Positions 1 to 8,679 of a stretch of DNA of 64,000 nucleotides are shown piece after piece. The notes below the pieces were generated by a model. The model was not told where the DNA came from, did no database searches, and saw nothing but the letters and a program-made list of their open reading frames with translations. How positions within the stretch are numbered: the first letter of the stretch is position 1; every line of letters starts with the position of its first letter. Origin of the DNA: Silicimonas sp. (lineage in GTDB: Bacteria; Pseudomonadota; Alphaproteobacteria; Rhodobacterales; Rhodobacteraceae); assembly GCA_022826385.1 (NCBI GenBank), contig JAJDUZ010000027.1, positions 62,001 through 126,000 on the forward strand, given 5' to 3'. Both the position numbers and the translations under genes were made by a program.

Positions 1-82
1 TTCCCCCACCACGAAGGCTCAGCGGTCCGTCGGCCGAAGCAATGGCGTCTGAAAGTTCTTCTTCAGATCTTGGCGTCAGCAT
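1..82 (-). CDS. glcE: Glycolate oxidase FAD-binding subunit GlcE (5-prime end only)
   Basis: This is the first 27 codons of a minus-strand gene that runs out of the window. It starts with ATG at 80-82, five bases beyond the glcD stop codon. The readable residues begin MLTPRSEEELSDAIASADGP and then SLRGGG, the usual start of GlcE proteins, where the last segment opens the FAD-binding fold. GlcE works with GlcD and the iron-sulfur subunit GlcF to oxidise glycolate to glyoxylate. The tight spacing to glcD supports a glcDE(F) operon. Only the N-terminus can be seen, so completeness cannot be judged. Confidence 0.8.
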   Translation of the reverse strand, partial: MLTPRSEEELSDAIASADGPLSLRGGG

Positions 83-87
83 CCCGG

Positions 88-1536
88 TCACGCAGCCGTT
101 TCGATTGCCGCGCGCCGCGCGGCAGACGCGTCCAGCGGAAAGACCTTGGCGGGGTTCAGAAGCCACGCCGGATCAAAAACATCCTTCACACGCATCTGGG
201 CTTCCATATCCTCAGGCGTGAACTGCACGTTCATCAAGTCGCGCTTCTCGATCCCGACACCGTGTTCTCCGGTCAGGCAGCCTCCGACCTCGACACAAAG
301 CTTAAGGATCTCGGCCCCAAGTGCTTCGCAGGTCTCAAGGTCGCCTGGCTTGTTGGCATCGAACAGGATCAACGGGTGCATGTTGCCGTCGCCCGCATGG
401 AACACATTGCCCACGCCCAGTCCGTACTCCTTCGACAGCTCGCCAATGCGCTTCAGAACGAACGGCAGCTCCGAGACCGGGATCGTCCCATCCAGGCACA
501 TGTAATCGTTGATTTGGCCCATGGCACCGAAGGCGCTTTTGCGGCCCAGCCAAATCCGCGCCGCTTCGTCGGCATCGCCGGCTTCGCGCAGTTCCACCGG
601 GTCGTGTCGTCGGGCGATTTGCTTGATGATGCCAAGTTGTTCGTCAATCTCGGCCGGGGAGCCTTCAACTTCGACGATCAGCAGCGCTTCACAGTCCGGA
701 TAACCAGCCTTGGCGTGATCCTCGACAACCTCGATGACCTTCTTGTCCATATATTCGATGGCCACCGGCAACACGCCCGCCTTGATGATGTCCGAGACAC
801 AAGCGCCGGCCACTTCGGCGGAGCGATAGCCAATCAGCACCGGACGCGCGCCTTCGGGTTTCGGAAGAATGCGCAGCGTGGCCTCGGTCACGACCCCCAA
901 CTGGCCTTCCGAGCCGCAAATGAGGCCCAGCCAGTCATAGCCTGCGGCATCCATATGCGCGCCGCCGATGTCGACGATGGTGCCGTCCATCAGAACCATC
1001 TTCACGCCCAGAAGGTTGTTGGTTGTCACACCGTATTTCAGGCAATGCGCGCCGCCCGAATTCATGGCGATGTTCCCTGCAATCGCACAAGCCAATTGCG
1101 ACGACGGGTCCGGCGCATAGAAGAACCCGTCATCTTCGATCGCACCGGTCACCGAAAGGTTTGTGCGGCCGGTCTGCACACGGATCACGCGGTCTTCATA
1201 GCTGACATCCAGAACGTCGTTCATGCGCGCCACGCCAAGGATCACCGAATCCGCAGTGGGCAATGCCCCGCCAGCCAGCGAAGTACCAGAACCGCGCGGG
1301 ACCACCGGCACCCCCTCGGCATGGCAAATCTTCAGGACATCCGAGACTTCCTGCGTCGTCGATGGAAGAACAACGCAAAGCGGCGGGCACGTGTAAGCCG
1401 TCAATCCATCACATTCATACGCACGGGTTTCAGCTTCGTGTGAAATGACAGCATCTGCCGGCAGCGCATCCGATAGGCGCGCCACGATCCGCGACTTTCG
1501 CGCGATAATGTCGGGCGATGGTGTTGGCATTTCCAT
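88..1536 (-). CDS. glcD: Glycolate oxidase subunit GlcD (FAD-linked oxidase)
   Basis: A 482-residue FAD-linked oxidase of the GlcD/lactate dehydrogenase family, expected to oxidise glycolate (or a related 2-hydroxyacid) at the membrane with GlcE and GlcF. The N-terminal FAD_binding_4 fold shows PPLCVVLP, PVVPRGSGTSLAGGALP and AGNIAMNSGGAHCLKYG. The C-terminal FAD-oxidase domain ends with GNVFHAGDGNMHPLI and CLTGEHGVGIEKR, the conserved histidine-containing motifs of the family. A TTG five codons upstream is in frame, but GGGAGA is placed to serve the ATG at 1536, which gives a protein starting MEMPTPSP. glcE follows after five bases. It could act on D-lactate instead, but the glcE neighbour favours glycolate. 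Confidence 0.9.
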   Translation of the reverse strand: MEMPTPSPDIIARKSRIVARLSDALPADAVISHEAETRAYECDGLTAYTCPPLCVVLPSTTQEVSDVLKICHAEGVPVVPRGSGTSLAGGALPTADSVILGVARMNDVLDVSYEDRVIRVQTGRTNLSVTGAIEDDGFFYAPDPSSQLACAIAGNIAMNSGGAHCLKYGVTTNNLLGVKMVLMDGTIVDIGGAHMDAAGYDWLGLICGSEGQLGVVTEATLRILPKPEGARPVLIGYRSAEVAGACVSDIIKAGVLPVAIEYMDKKVIEVVEDHAKAGYPDCEALLIVEVEGSPAEIDEQLGIIKQIARRHDPVELREAGDADEAARIWLGRKSAFGAMGQINDYMCLDGTIPVSELPFVLKRIGELSKEYGLGVGNVFHAGDGNMHPLILFDANKPGDLETCEALGAEILKLCVEVGGCLTGEHGVGIEKRDLMNVQFTPEDMEAQMRVKDVFDPAWLLNPAKVFPLDASAARRAAIETAA

Positions 1537-1589
1537 TTCAGAATCTCCCAATTGGTAAGATCAAGTGACCAATTCTGAACTACATAGCG

Positions 1590-2210
1590 CTAAGTGAACG
1601 GTATGACCAGCCCGACAACGATCAGCAGCACCCCTGCCACGAAGTTGGTGCGGGACAAGGCACGTTGTGACTTTATCAGACGTCGGGCGCGATCGACAAA
1701 AACCGAAAGGATCAGGTTCCCAATCAGAGGGACGATCATGGACAGGAAACAAATCGCCGCAATGTCATTCCACGTCAGTTGGTCCAGATCAAAGAAACCC
1801 GGCAACACGCCCATATAGAACAGGATGGCCTTGGGGTTGCCAAGGATGACGGCCAGACCAGCCAAGAAACCGGCCCACATGCCCGGACGCGTCAGCCGAC
1901 TGTCCGATGCAATCGTCTTGTCGCGGTGCTTGATCACCAGCCAGCCCATGACAAGGAACGTGATGCAGGCGACCCACCTTAGAACCAACATGAAGTCAGA
2001 GAAGACCGACAGGATCCACGTGACCCCAAGGATCGCGAGCAATGGCCAGAGGATATCTCCGACGACCACGCCAAACGCCAGCGGCCATGCGGCGTGAAAG
2101 CCGCCCGACATCCCCCGTGCGATCAAGGCAACCCAAACCGGGCCGGGTGTCAGGAACAAGATGAACAAGGCGGCCGTGTAAAGCGCGGCATCGGCCAATG
2201 TGATTGTCAT
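1590..2210 (-). CDS. LysE/RhtB-family amino-acid exporter
   Basis: A 206-residue inner-membrane protein of the LysE/RhtB translocator family, which exports amino acids or related small molecules. It has about six hydrophobic segments. The N-terminal LFLTPGPVWVALIARGMSGG motif and the later GNPKAILFYMGVLPGFF motif are typical of the family. The ATG at 2210 shares ATGA with the recF stop codon, so the two are probably translationally coupled and form the end of a dnaN-recF-lysE transcription unit. The substrate cannot be told from sequence. In many relatives gyrB follows recF; it is absent here. Confidence 0.85.
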   Translation of the reverse strand: MTITLADAALYTAALFILFLTPGPVWVALIARGMSGGFHAAWPLAFGVVVGDILWPLLAILGVTWILSVFSDFMLVLRWVACITFLVMGWLVIKHRDKTIASDSRLTRPGMWAGFLAGLAVILGNPKAILFYMGVLPGFFDLDQLTWNDIAAICFLSMIVPLIGNLILSVFVDRARRLIKSQRALSRTNFVAGVLLIVVGLVIPFT

Positions 2211-3313
2211 GATGGCACCAACATGTCTGCGCGGCTTTCGCCTTCGGTTTCGCTCACGTCGATATGCTGTGCGCGATCGCCAAGCTCGGCAAACAGCTCG
2301 GCCCCGGTGCCCGTCATCCAGGCTTGGGCCTCCAATGCGCAAATCTCGTCGTAAAGCGCCGCCCGCCGGTTTGCATCCAGATGGGCCGCGACCTCGTCCA
2401 GCAGGATCAACGGCGTGGACCCTGTGTCTTCCCGCAAGGCGCGGGCGTTCGTCAGAACCAGAGAAATCAGAAGCGCCTTCTGTTCACCCGTCGAACACTG
2501 TGCCGCTGCAACGCCCTTCTCCTCGTAGACAGCCGTCAGGTCGATGCGATGCGGACCGATCAAGGTACGCCCGGCGCGAAGATCGGCCGGACGGTTTTCA
2601 GCCAGAGCGTCGGCCAACGCGTCCTCGGATTCCGGCAACTCGCGGTCGGGGTGGACCAGATCGAGTGCAGCCGAGGGAAAGGCGGTCTCGGCATCTCGCT
2701 GAGCCGCGCGCAAGCGCGCGAGAGCTGCACGCCGGTTGGTCGAAATCTCTTCAGCGCTGCTGGCCATCTGCCGTTCCAATGCGACGTACCAATGCGCGTC
2801 GCGCACCATGTCCTTCAACAAACGGTTCCGCTCACGCATCGCCTTTTCATAGGTCAGAACCGCTTGCGCGTGACCGGGATCAAAGCTCATCGCGATGCGG
2901 TCGAGGAACCGTCGGCGTCCATCGGCGCCTTCGATCCAGAGCCGGTCCATGGCCGGGATCAGCCAAACAACGCGGGCCACTTTCCCAAGGGCCACTTGCG
3001 TTGTGGTCTTGCCATCGATCTTCACGCTTCGTGACTGTCCGGGCTCTGCTGCTGTTTCGACTTCGTGCAGGGTCTTGCCGGATCGGAGGACCGCAGAGAC
3101 CTTCCATCCCAGCGCCTCGGGTCGCCGGATCAACTCGTCGGCCCCGGCACGGCGCAAACCACGACCCGGAGACAGCAGCGACACTGCCTCAAGAATGTTG
3201 GTCTTCCCGGCACCATTCGCGCCGAAGATTGCGACGGGACGTCCATCGAGAGCGAGAGAAGTCCGCCGGTGCGACCGCAAGTGCGAAAGGGTTAGTTCAA
3301 CGACACTCGTCAC
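2207..3313 (-). CDS. recF: DNA replication and repair protein RecF
   Basis: A 368-residue SMC-like ATPase that binds gapped DNA and loads RecA with RecO and RecR. The Walker A motif GANGAGKTN is at residues 31-39, the ABC-type signature STGEQKALL and the Walker B LILLDEVAAHLD lie near the C-terminus, and length is normal for the family. The start is GTG at 3313. This GTG overlaps the dnaN TGA stop in GTGA, and the recF stop overlaps the next ATG, so dnaN, recF and the exporter gene look coupled. Confidence 0.96.
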   Translation of the reverse strand: MTSVVELTLSHLRSHRRTSLALDGRPVAIFGANGAGKTNILEAVSLLSPGRGLRRAGADELIRRPEALGWKVSAVLRSGKTLHEVETAAEPGQSRSVKIDGKTTTQVALGKVARVVWLIPAMDRLWIEGADGRRRFLDRIAMSFDPGHAQAVLTYEKAMRERNRLLKDMVRDAHWYVALERQMASSAEEISTNRRAALARLRAAQRDAETAFPSAALDLVHPDRELPESEDALADALAENRPADLRAGRTLIGPHRIDLTAVYEEKGVAAAQCSTGEQKALLISLVLTNARALREDTGSTPLILLDEVAAHLDANRRAALYDEICALEAQAWMTGTGAELFAELGDRAQHIDVSETEGESRADMLVPS

Positions 3314-4428
3314 ACGCGCATCGGCATCACGACGTAAACGGCGCTTTCGTCATTGCCTTCGCGCATCAGCGTCGGATCGCCCGAGGAATTGAACAGGAAG
3401 ACCGCGTTCTCGCGATCCACCTGACTGGCGATCTCCAGAAGGTATTTTGCGTTGAACCCGATTTCGAGAGGGTCGGCGCTGTAAGCCACACCCAGCTCTT
3501 CTTCGGCCGCCCCGCTGTCAGGCGCATTGACCGAGAGGACCAGCCGGTCTTCGTCAAGCGCCAGCTTCACGGCACGCGACCGTTCGGAACTGACGGTGGC
3601 CACGCGATCAACGGCTTGCGCAAAGTCGGACGCATCGACTTCCAGCCGCCGCGTGTTTCCGCCCGGAATGACACGGGTGTAGTCTGGGAACGTGCCGTCG
3701 ATCACCTTCGAGGTCAGCGTGATGCCCGGCGTGGCAAAGCGCACCTTGGTCTCGGACACGCTGACGGCAATCTCGGCCTCGTCATCATCCAGAAGCTTGC
3801 GCAACTCGCCCACGGTTTTGCGTGGCACGATCACCCCCGGCATATTGCCAGCCCCATCCGGCAGGTCGGCATCGATCCGGGCCAAGCGGTGACCGTCCGT
3901 CGCCACGCAACGCAGCACCTGCTTCCCGTCATTGTCCGACACATGCATGTAGACACCGTTCAGGTAATACCGCGTCTCTTCCGTCGAGATGGCGAACTTG
4001 GATTTGTCGAACAGCCGCCGCAGCACCGGGGCCGGGGCTGCGAAATTGCTTTCATATTCCGAAGACGCCATCACCGGGAAGTCTTCACGCGGCAGCGTCG
4101 CCAGCGAGAAGTTTGACCGCCCCGCCTCGACCGACATGCGCCCGCTTGCGCCGTCATCGATGATCGTCACAAGCGCACCATCTGGCAGCTTTCGGACGAT
4201 CTCGTGAAACGTCACCGCATTTACAGTTGTCGCGCCCGCGCGCGTCACTTTGGCCGGGGCCTGGTCGACCACTTCGATATCCAGATCGGTCGCGCGGAAA
4301 CTGACGGTATCGCCTTCAGCTTCGATCAGAACGTTCGCGAGAATTGGAATGGTATTCCGGCGCTCGACAACCGATTGCGCTTGCGCGACCGCTTTCAGCA
4401 AGGCCGCCCGCTCGATCGAGAATTCCAT
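3310..4428 (-). CDS. dnaN: DNA polymerase III sliding clamp (beta subunit)
   Basis: The 372-residue beta clamp encircles DNA and gives processivity to DNA polymerase III. The protein starts MEFSIERAALLKAVAQAQSV and ends in VVMPMRV, matching the family in length and in both termini; the C-terminal residues form part of the partner-binding pocket. An in-frame extension of 19 codons upstream of 4428 is possible but lacks family similarity, so the ATG at 4428 is chosen. It is the first gene of the dnaN-recF-exporter unit and lies about 50 kb from the predicted origin. Confidence 0.97.
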   Translation of the reverse strand: MEFSIERAALLKAVAQAQSVVERRNTIPILANVLIEAEGDTVSFRATDLDIEVVDQAPAKVTRAGATTVNAVTFHEIVRKLPDGALVTIIDDGASGRMSVEAGRSNFSLATLPREDFPVMASSEYESNFAAPAPVLRRLFDKSKFAISTEETRYYLNGVYMHVSDNDGKQVLRCVATDGHRLARIDADLPDGAGNMPGVIVPRKTVGELRKLLDDDEAEIAVSVSETKVRFATPGITLTSKVIDGTFPDYTRVIPGGNTRRLEVDASDFAQAVDRVATVSSERSRAVKLALDEDRLVLSVNAPDSGAAEEELGVAYSADPLEIGFNAKYLLEIASQVDRENAVFLFNSSGDPTLMREGNDESAVYVVMPMRV

Positions 4429-4598
4429 CAGCTCGCTCCGTCTGTCTCGGGGCGTTGAACCTATCGGTTTTTCGCCCGCGTGCAATGGTTTTGCGCGAAT
4501 CTCGCGCGTTGAACCGAGAGGGTCAAGGTCGCATGGGCTGGACGCGCCAGAATGACCGCTAAATCCCTTGGGAAGGCGTATTTTGGAGGCAGCGCGGC
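4429..4598. promoter_or_regulatory. Divergent intergenic region between dnaN and the photolyase gene
   Basis: This 170-base gap separates two genes transcribed away from each other and must hold the promoters for the dnaN unit (minus) and the photolyase (plus). A clear ribosome-binding site for the photolyase, GGAGG, is at about 4585-4589. No promoter hexamers could be assigned with confidence. Confidence 0.4.
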
Positions 4599-6059
4599 GT
4601 GGGCCAAGTTCAGATAGTCTGGTTCAAACGGGATCTTCGGTTGGCCGATCACGCGCCAATGACCGAGGCGGCACGGCGTGGGCCGGTTTTGCCACTCTTC
4701 GTTTACGAACCAGAGCTATGGTCCTTGCCCGAGCGCAGCGGTCGGCAGGACATGTTCATGCGCGGCGCACTCGCCAGCTTGGAAAGCGATATCGTGCGGC
4801 GTGGCGGCACACTTGTCCTCCGAGTGGGGGAAGTGGTGTCGATCTTGTCCGACTTGCGGGACCGGTTTGGAGACATCGCGATCCATGCGCATGAGGAAAC
4901 TGGCGACCTCTGGACCTTCCAGCGCGACAACACCGTCCGCGCGTGGTGCAAGAAGAACGCCGTAAAGTTTAGCGAGTACCGTCAGTTCGGCATCGAACGC
5001 GGCGGCGATACAACGCGAAACGGATGGGCCAAGCGCTGGGACCAGATGATGGAGAGTGCGGCCCTCCCGGAACCGCCTGCCGTCGATTGGATCGGCGCCG
5101 ATAGCGATACGCTGCCTCCGACGCAGCCGGACCCCAGTGTGACCTGGCTTCAATGCGCGGGTCGTCGCGCCGCACAGGATACGCTGCAAAGCTTTCTTGA
5201 AGACCGCGGCGAGTTTTACCAGAAGGACATGTCGACGCCCGTTGCCGGGGAAGTGGGTTGCTCGCGGATTTCACCGCACCTCGTCTGGGGTTCGATGTCG
5301 ATGCGCGAGATGTATCAAGCCACCGTCAACCGTCAGGCCGACTTGCGGGCCGGGCCAGCGGAAGAACGGGGGTTCTGGCTCAAATCGCTCAACTCGTTTG
5401 TCGGGCGTTTGCACTGGCATTGTCACTTCAGCCAGAAGCTGGAGGATCAGCCAGACTTGGAAAGTCGCAGCATGATCCCGGCTTACGACGCGCTTCGGGA
5501 GCGCGACGCCGAGCGTTTGGAACGCTATGCGACCGGCACGACCGGCTTTCCGTTCGTCGACGCCTGCATGCGCTATCTTGCGGCCAATGGTTGGATCAAC
5601 TTTCGGATGCGCGCGATGCTGGTTTCGTTTGCGTCTTATGACCTGTGGCTGCCTTGGCAAGACAGCGGCAAGGTGCTGGCCCGGTTTTTCACCGACTACG
5701 ACGCAGGAATTCACTGGCCGCAGGTCCAGATGCAATCGGGTGTGACGGGGATCAATACCGTTCGCGTTTACTCGCCCGTGAAACAAGGGTTGGATCAGGA
5801 TCCAACCGGTGACTTTACGCGGCGCTGGGTGCCCGAGCTGTCGCACATTCCCGGCAAAGCCGTGCATGACTTGACCACGGTCGAGGCCATGGCCGCCGGA
5901 TATCCGACACCCATCGTCGACCACAAGGCGGCGACGGCCTTTGCCAAGGATCAGATCTTCTCATTGCGCCGCGACCCTGCGCTCAAGGTGCAAGCTGCGG
6001 CGATCATGGAGAGACACGGCAGCCGCAAACGGCAACAGCGACGCCGCAAGTCAGCCTAG
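4599..6059 (+). CDS. Cryptochrome/deoxyribodipyrimidine photolyase family protein
   Basis: A 486-residue flavoprotein of the photolyase/cryptochrome family. The N-terminal Rossmann-like antenna domain begins QIVWFKRDLRLADHAPM. The C-terminal FAD domain contains GFPFVDACMRYLAANGWINFRMRAM, then DYDAGIHWPQVQMQSGVTG and INTVRVYSPVKQG, matching the FAD-pocket segment of family members. It starts with GTG at 4599 with GGAGG nine bases upstream. It could be a light-driven DNA-repair enzyme or a light sensor; the family alone does not decide this. The segment after the FAD pocket (VYSPVKQG where E. coli PhrB has FNPTTQG) suggests it is not a close E. coli PhrB orthologue. Its stop codon overlaps that of the convergent DM13 gene in CTAG. 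Confidence 0.88.
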   Translation: MGQVQIVWFKRDLRLADHAPMTEAARRGPVLPLFVYEPELWSLPERSGRQDMFMRGALASLESDIVRRGGTLVLRVGEVVSILSDLRDRFGDIAIHAHEETGDLWTFQRDNTVRAWCKKNAVKFSEYRQFGIERGGDTTRNGWAKRWDQMMESAALPEPPAVDWIGADSDTLPPTQPDPSVTWLQCAGRRAAQDTLQSFLEDRGEFYQKDMSTPVAGEVGCSRISPHLVWGSMSMREMYQATVNRQADLRAGPAEERGFWLKSLNSFVGRLHWHCHFSQKLEDQPDLESRSMIPAYDALRERDAERLERYATGTTGFPFVDACMRYLAANGWINFRMRAMLVSFASYDLWLPWQDSGKVLARFFTDYDAGIHWPQVQMQSGVTGINTVRVYSPVKQGLDQDPTGDFTRRWVPELSHIPGKAVHDLTTVEAMAAGYPTPIVDHKAATAFAKDQIFSLRRDPALKVQAAAIMERHGSRKRQQRRRKSA

Positions 6060-6520
6060 TTATAGGTGGCCGCAGTGATGAACTCGCTAAACGCTTCGCA
6101 CCAGATCAGTACGCTGTCGTAAGCGCTGACGTCAATTCCCTCGGGCACATCCAAAATGAAACCCGAGAATGACTTCACATCGCCCACCTGCACCGCGTTG
6201 GCACGGTCGAACGTGTCTTCGTGGTCGACAAGCCCCTTGGTCAGGTAAAGCTTGTAATCCGGACCCGGCGCCAGCTTGCCTTGATGGGTGATTTCGCCGG
6301 CGGAGAGGCTGATGGTCCCCTCGCCCCAATGTGCAAAGTCGCTTCCACGCAGATCACGGGTGAACTCAGCCGAAAACTGCGCTTGGCTGGCCATCTCCTC
6401 GAGCTTGGCTGCATCGGGTGCCGGCGGTGCGGTCAGGATCGGCAGAAAGTAAACGCCAAGGCCAAAGCCCAGCGCGATTGCGATGCCGTGCGAGATGATC
6501 CAGCGAATGATGCGGCCCAT
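6056..6520 (-). CDS. DM13-domain protein with N-terminal membrane anchor
   Basis: A 154-residue protein with one N-terminal hydrophobic segment (IIRWIISHGIAIALGFGLGV and on) followed by a DM13-type domain at about residues 55-154. Typical features of the domain are visible: GEGTISLSAGEI, PGPDYKLYLTKG and SVLIWCEAFSEFITAATY at the C-terminus, including the conserved cysteine. DM13 domains are predicted electron-transfer or redox modules; the role here is unknown. The ATG at 6520 is preceded by GAGGGA. It starts 11 bases after the stop of the TauE/SafE gene, so the two are probably co-transcribed. Its stop overlaps the photolyase stop. Confidence 0.8.
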   Translation of the reverse strand: MGRIIRWIISHGIAIALGFGLGVYFLPILTAPPAPDAAKLEEMASQAQFSAEFTRDLRGSDFAHWGEGTISLSAGEITHQGKLAPGPDYKLYLTKGLVDHEDTFDRANAVQVGDVKSFSGFILDVPEGIDVSAYDSVLIWCEAFSEFITAATYN

Positions 6521-6530
6521 TTGTCGTCCC

Positions 6531-7274
6531 TCAACCAATAAAGCCCGACGCGGCTTTCGTGAGGAGGATAGCCGAAAGCGCCAGCAAAAGCACCTCGATC
6601 ACGCGCATATAAACTTTGTCCGAAAGCACCTTGACCAGCCAGCGTCCCACGAACGTCCCGGCAATTCCAACGGCGGCAAGTCCCGCGATCAACGGCCAGT
6701 CCAGCCCTTCGAACAGACCGAGGGCGTAGTAGCTGGGGATCTTGGCGAAATTCCCGATCGCAAATGCAATCGCCATGGTGCCTGCGAACACAAGGCGCGG
6801 CAGGTTCTGCGGCAGAAGATAGGCCTGTGTCGGCGGTGCACCCGAATGCGTGATGAAGGTCGAGATACCTGTCACGGTTCCCCAGAAGAGACCCGGCACC
6901 ACTTCGGCTTTTTGAACGCCTTCAACCTTTGCGCCGAACCAACGCCGCCAAACGGTCCAAAGCCCCACAAGGCCGGTGAACGCCAGCAAAACAGGTTCCG
7001 GTGTGTAGGGCACGATCACCGTCGCAATCGCGATGCCAACCAACATCGCCGGCAACAGGATCGCCACGTTTCGTTTCGACCAGTCTTTCCGATAGAGCCA
7101 AAGCGCCGCGACATCCGTCACCAGCAGAACCGGCAAGACAAGTGCCGCAGCCTGCACCGGGTTCATGAAGAGCGCAAGAAACGGCACGGCTAGTGCCGCC
7201 GCAGAGGCCAGTCCCCCTTTGGCGACACCGATGATCAAGGCTGCAATGATCAGCCAGGGCAGAAACTCGATCAG
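6531..7274 (-). CDS. TauE/SafE-family permease (probable sulfite or sulfonate exporter)
   Basis: An integral membrane protein of the TauE/SafE family with about eight hydrophobic segments, expected to export sulfite, sulfonates or similar anions. The N-terminal segment IIGVAKGGLASAAALAVPF matches the first repeat of the family. The start is unsettled. A TTG at 7238 gives 235 residues but cuts into the first membrane helix. Reading upstream in frame to a CTG at 7272-7274 adds IEFLPWLIIAA and places GGAGG nine bases before the start, so the longer form (247 residues) is preferred. It begins just before the dnaA stop at 7279, which suggests read-through from dnaA. Confidence 0.8.
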   Translation of the reverse strand: MIEFLPWLIIAALIIGVAKGGLASAAALAVPFLALFMNPVQAAALVLPVLLVTDVAALWLYRKDWSKRNVAILLPAMLVGIAIATVIVPYTPEPVLLAFTGLVGLWTVWRRWFGAKVEGVQKAEVVPGLFWGTVTGISTFITHSGAPPTQAYLLPQNLPRLVFAGTMAIAFAIGNFAKIPSYYALGLFEGLDWPLIAGLAAVGIAGTFVGRWLVKVLSDKVYMRVIEVLLLALSAILLTKAASGFIG

Positions 7275-7278
7275 GGGA

Positions 7279-8652
7279 TCAAGCCTCCAAAGCGCGACGC
7301 AGCATCTCCAGGTCGTCCGCGATCTGGCTATCCTGCTGCATCAGTTCTTCGATCTTGCGCACGCCATGCATGACCGTCGTGTGGTCGCGGCCCCCGAAGC
7401 GGCGCCCGATTTCCGGAAGCGACCGGGTGGTCATCTGCTTGGACAGATACATGGCGACCTGCCGGGGCCGCGCGAAGGTGCGCACGCGCTTGGGCCCGAT
7501 CAGGTCGGACAGGCGGATGTTGTAGTGTTCCGAGACCTTGCGCTGGATTTCCTCGACCGTGATCTTGCGATCGCTGTGGCGGATGACGTCAGCAAGGCAG
7601 TCTTGCGTCAGCTCCATCGTGATCTCGCGCCCGACAAGCGAGCCAAACGCAAAGAGCCGCATCAGGGCACCTTCAAGGACGCGCACGTTGGTCGAGATGC
7701 GGTGCGCAAGGAACTCGAGCACGCCGTCCTGAATATCGAGATTCGGGAATTGCTCCGAGAACTGCTCGACCTTCTGTTGAAGGATGCCAAGGCGCAGCTC
7801 GTAGTTGGTCGGGTGAAGATCCACGACAAGCCCCGACTGCAGGCGGCTGACGATGCGGTCCTCAATGCCGTCGATCTCGGTCGGCGCGCGGTCCGAGCTG
7901 ACGATGATCTGCTTGTTCTGGTCCACCAGCGCATTGAAGGTGTGAAAGAACTCTTCCTGCGTCGCGTCCTTGCCTGCAATGAACTGAACATCGTCGATCA
8001 TCAGGACGTCAACCGACCGGAAGAGCTGCTTGAACGCGATCATGTCCTTGTCGCGCAGGGCCTGCACGAAGCGATACATGAACTGTTCGGCCGACAGGTA
8101 GACGACACGAAGCTCGGGCGAACGGTTCCGAAGCTCCCACGCGATGGCGTGCATCAGGTGGGTTTTACCCAGCCCAACCCCACCATAGAGGAACAGCGGA
8201 TTGAACGTGGCCGGGCCACCTTCTGCAACACGGCGCGCGGCAGCGTGGGCCAATTCGTTCGGCTTGCCGACGACAAAGCTGTCAAAGGTAAAGCGGCTGT
8301 CGAGGGGAGCGCCCGGAAGATCGCCGCCAACACCGGGAACGGCCGCGGCGGCTGTTTCGGCAATCGCCGCAGGCTTTTCTGCTTCCGCCTTCTTGGCGGT
8401 CGGTGCCGGTTGGTTGGGAACCGAAAACTCGACACGCGACACGGTCTCGCCCGCGTTTGTCAGAACCTTCTGGATCAGGTCGCCGAAATTGCGCGACACC
8501 CAGTTCCCCATGAAGTTGGTCGGAACAAAGAACGTGGCCACACCGCCATTCAGGCCGGCCAGTTCCAACGGTTCGATCCAGTTGACATAGTTATTCTTCC
8601 CCACTGCAGACAGGAGATTCTGGCGAACCTCACCCCAAGCTTCATTTGTCAT
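7279..8652 (-). CDS. dnaA: Chromosomal replication initiator protein DnaA
   Basis: The 457-residue AAA+ initiator that binds DnaA boxes and opens the origin. Domain I (about 1-75) starts MTNEAWGEVRQNLLSAVG. A low-complexity alanine-rich linker follows (about 85-115). The AAA+ domain has Walker A GGVGLGKTH near residue 160 and Walker B VLMIDDVQFIAG. The C-terminal DNA-binding domain has the signature GGRDHTTVMHGVRKIE. Length is normal. It lies 27 bases downstream of a rhodanese gene on the same strand and may share its promoter. It is about 46 kb from the predicted oriC, an arrangement known from alphaproteobacteria. Confidence 0.98.
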   Translation of the reverse strand: MTNEAWGEVRQNLLSAVGKNNYVNWIEPLELAGLNGGVATFFVPTNFMGNWVSRNFGDLIQKVLTNAGETVSRVEFSVPNQPAPTAKKAEAEKPAAIAETAAAAVPGVGGDLPGAPLDSRFTFDSFVVGKPNELAHAAARRVAEGGPATFNPLFLYGGVGLGKTHLMHAIAWELRNRSPELRVVYLSAEQFMYRFVQALRDKDMIAFKQLFRSVDVLMIDDVQFIAGKDATQEEFFHTFNALVDQNKQIIVSSDRAPTEIDGIEDRIVSRLQSGLVVDLHPTNYELRLGILQQKVEQFSEQFPNLDIQDGVLEFLAHRISTNVRVLEGALMRLFAFGSLVGREITMELTQDCLADVIRHSDRKITVEEIQRKVSEHYNIRLSDLIGPKRVRTFARPRQVAMYLSKQMTTRSLPEIGRRFGGRDHTTVMHGVRKIEELMQQDSQIADDLEMLRRALEA

Positions 8653-8679
8653 AATTGGCCCGTTACTTCTTTTTTGCTC

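Noticed and set aside
70..1443. A 457-codon open frame on the plus strand opposite glcD
   Set aside because: It is the antisense shadow of glcD, has no family features, and high-GC DNA often keeps such frames open.
2200..4116. A 638-codon plus-strand open frame across recF and dnaN
   Set aside because: It lies opposite two well-supported genes, is very Arg/Pro-rich and matches nothing recognised.
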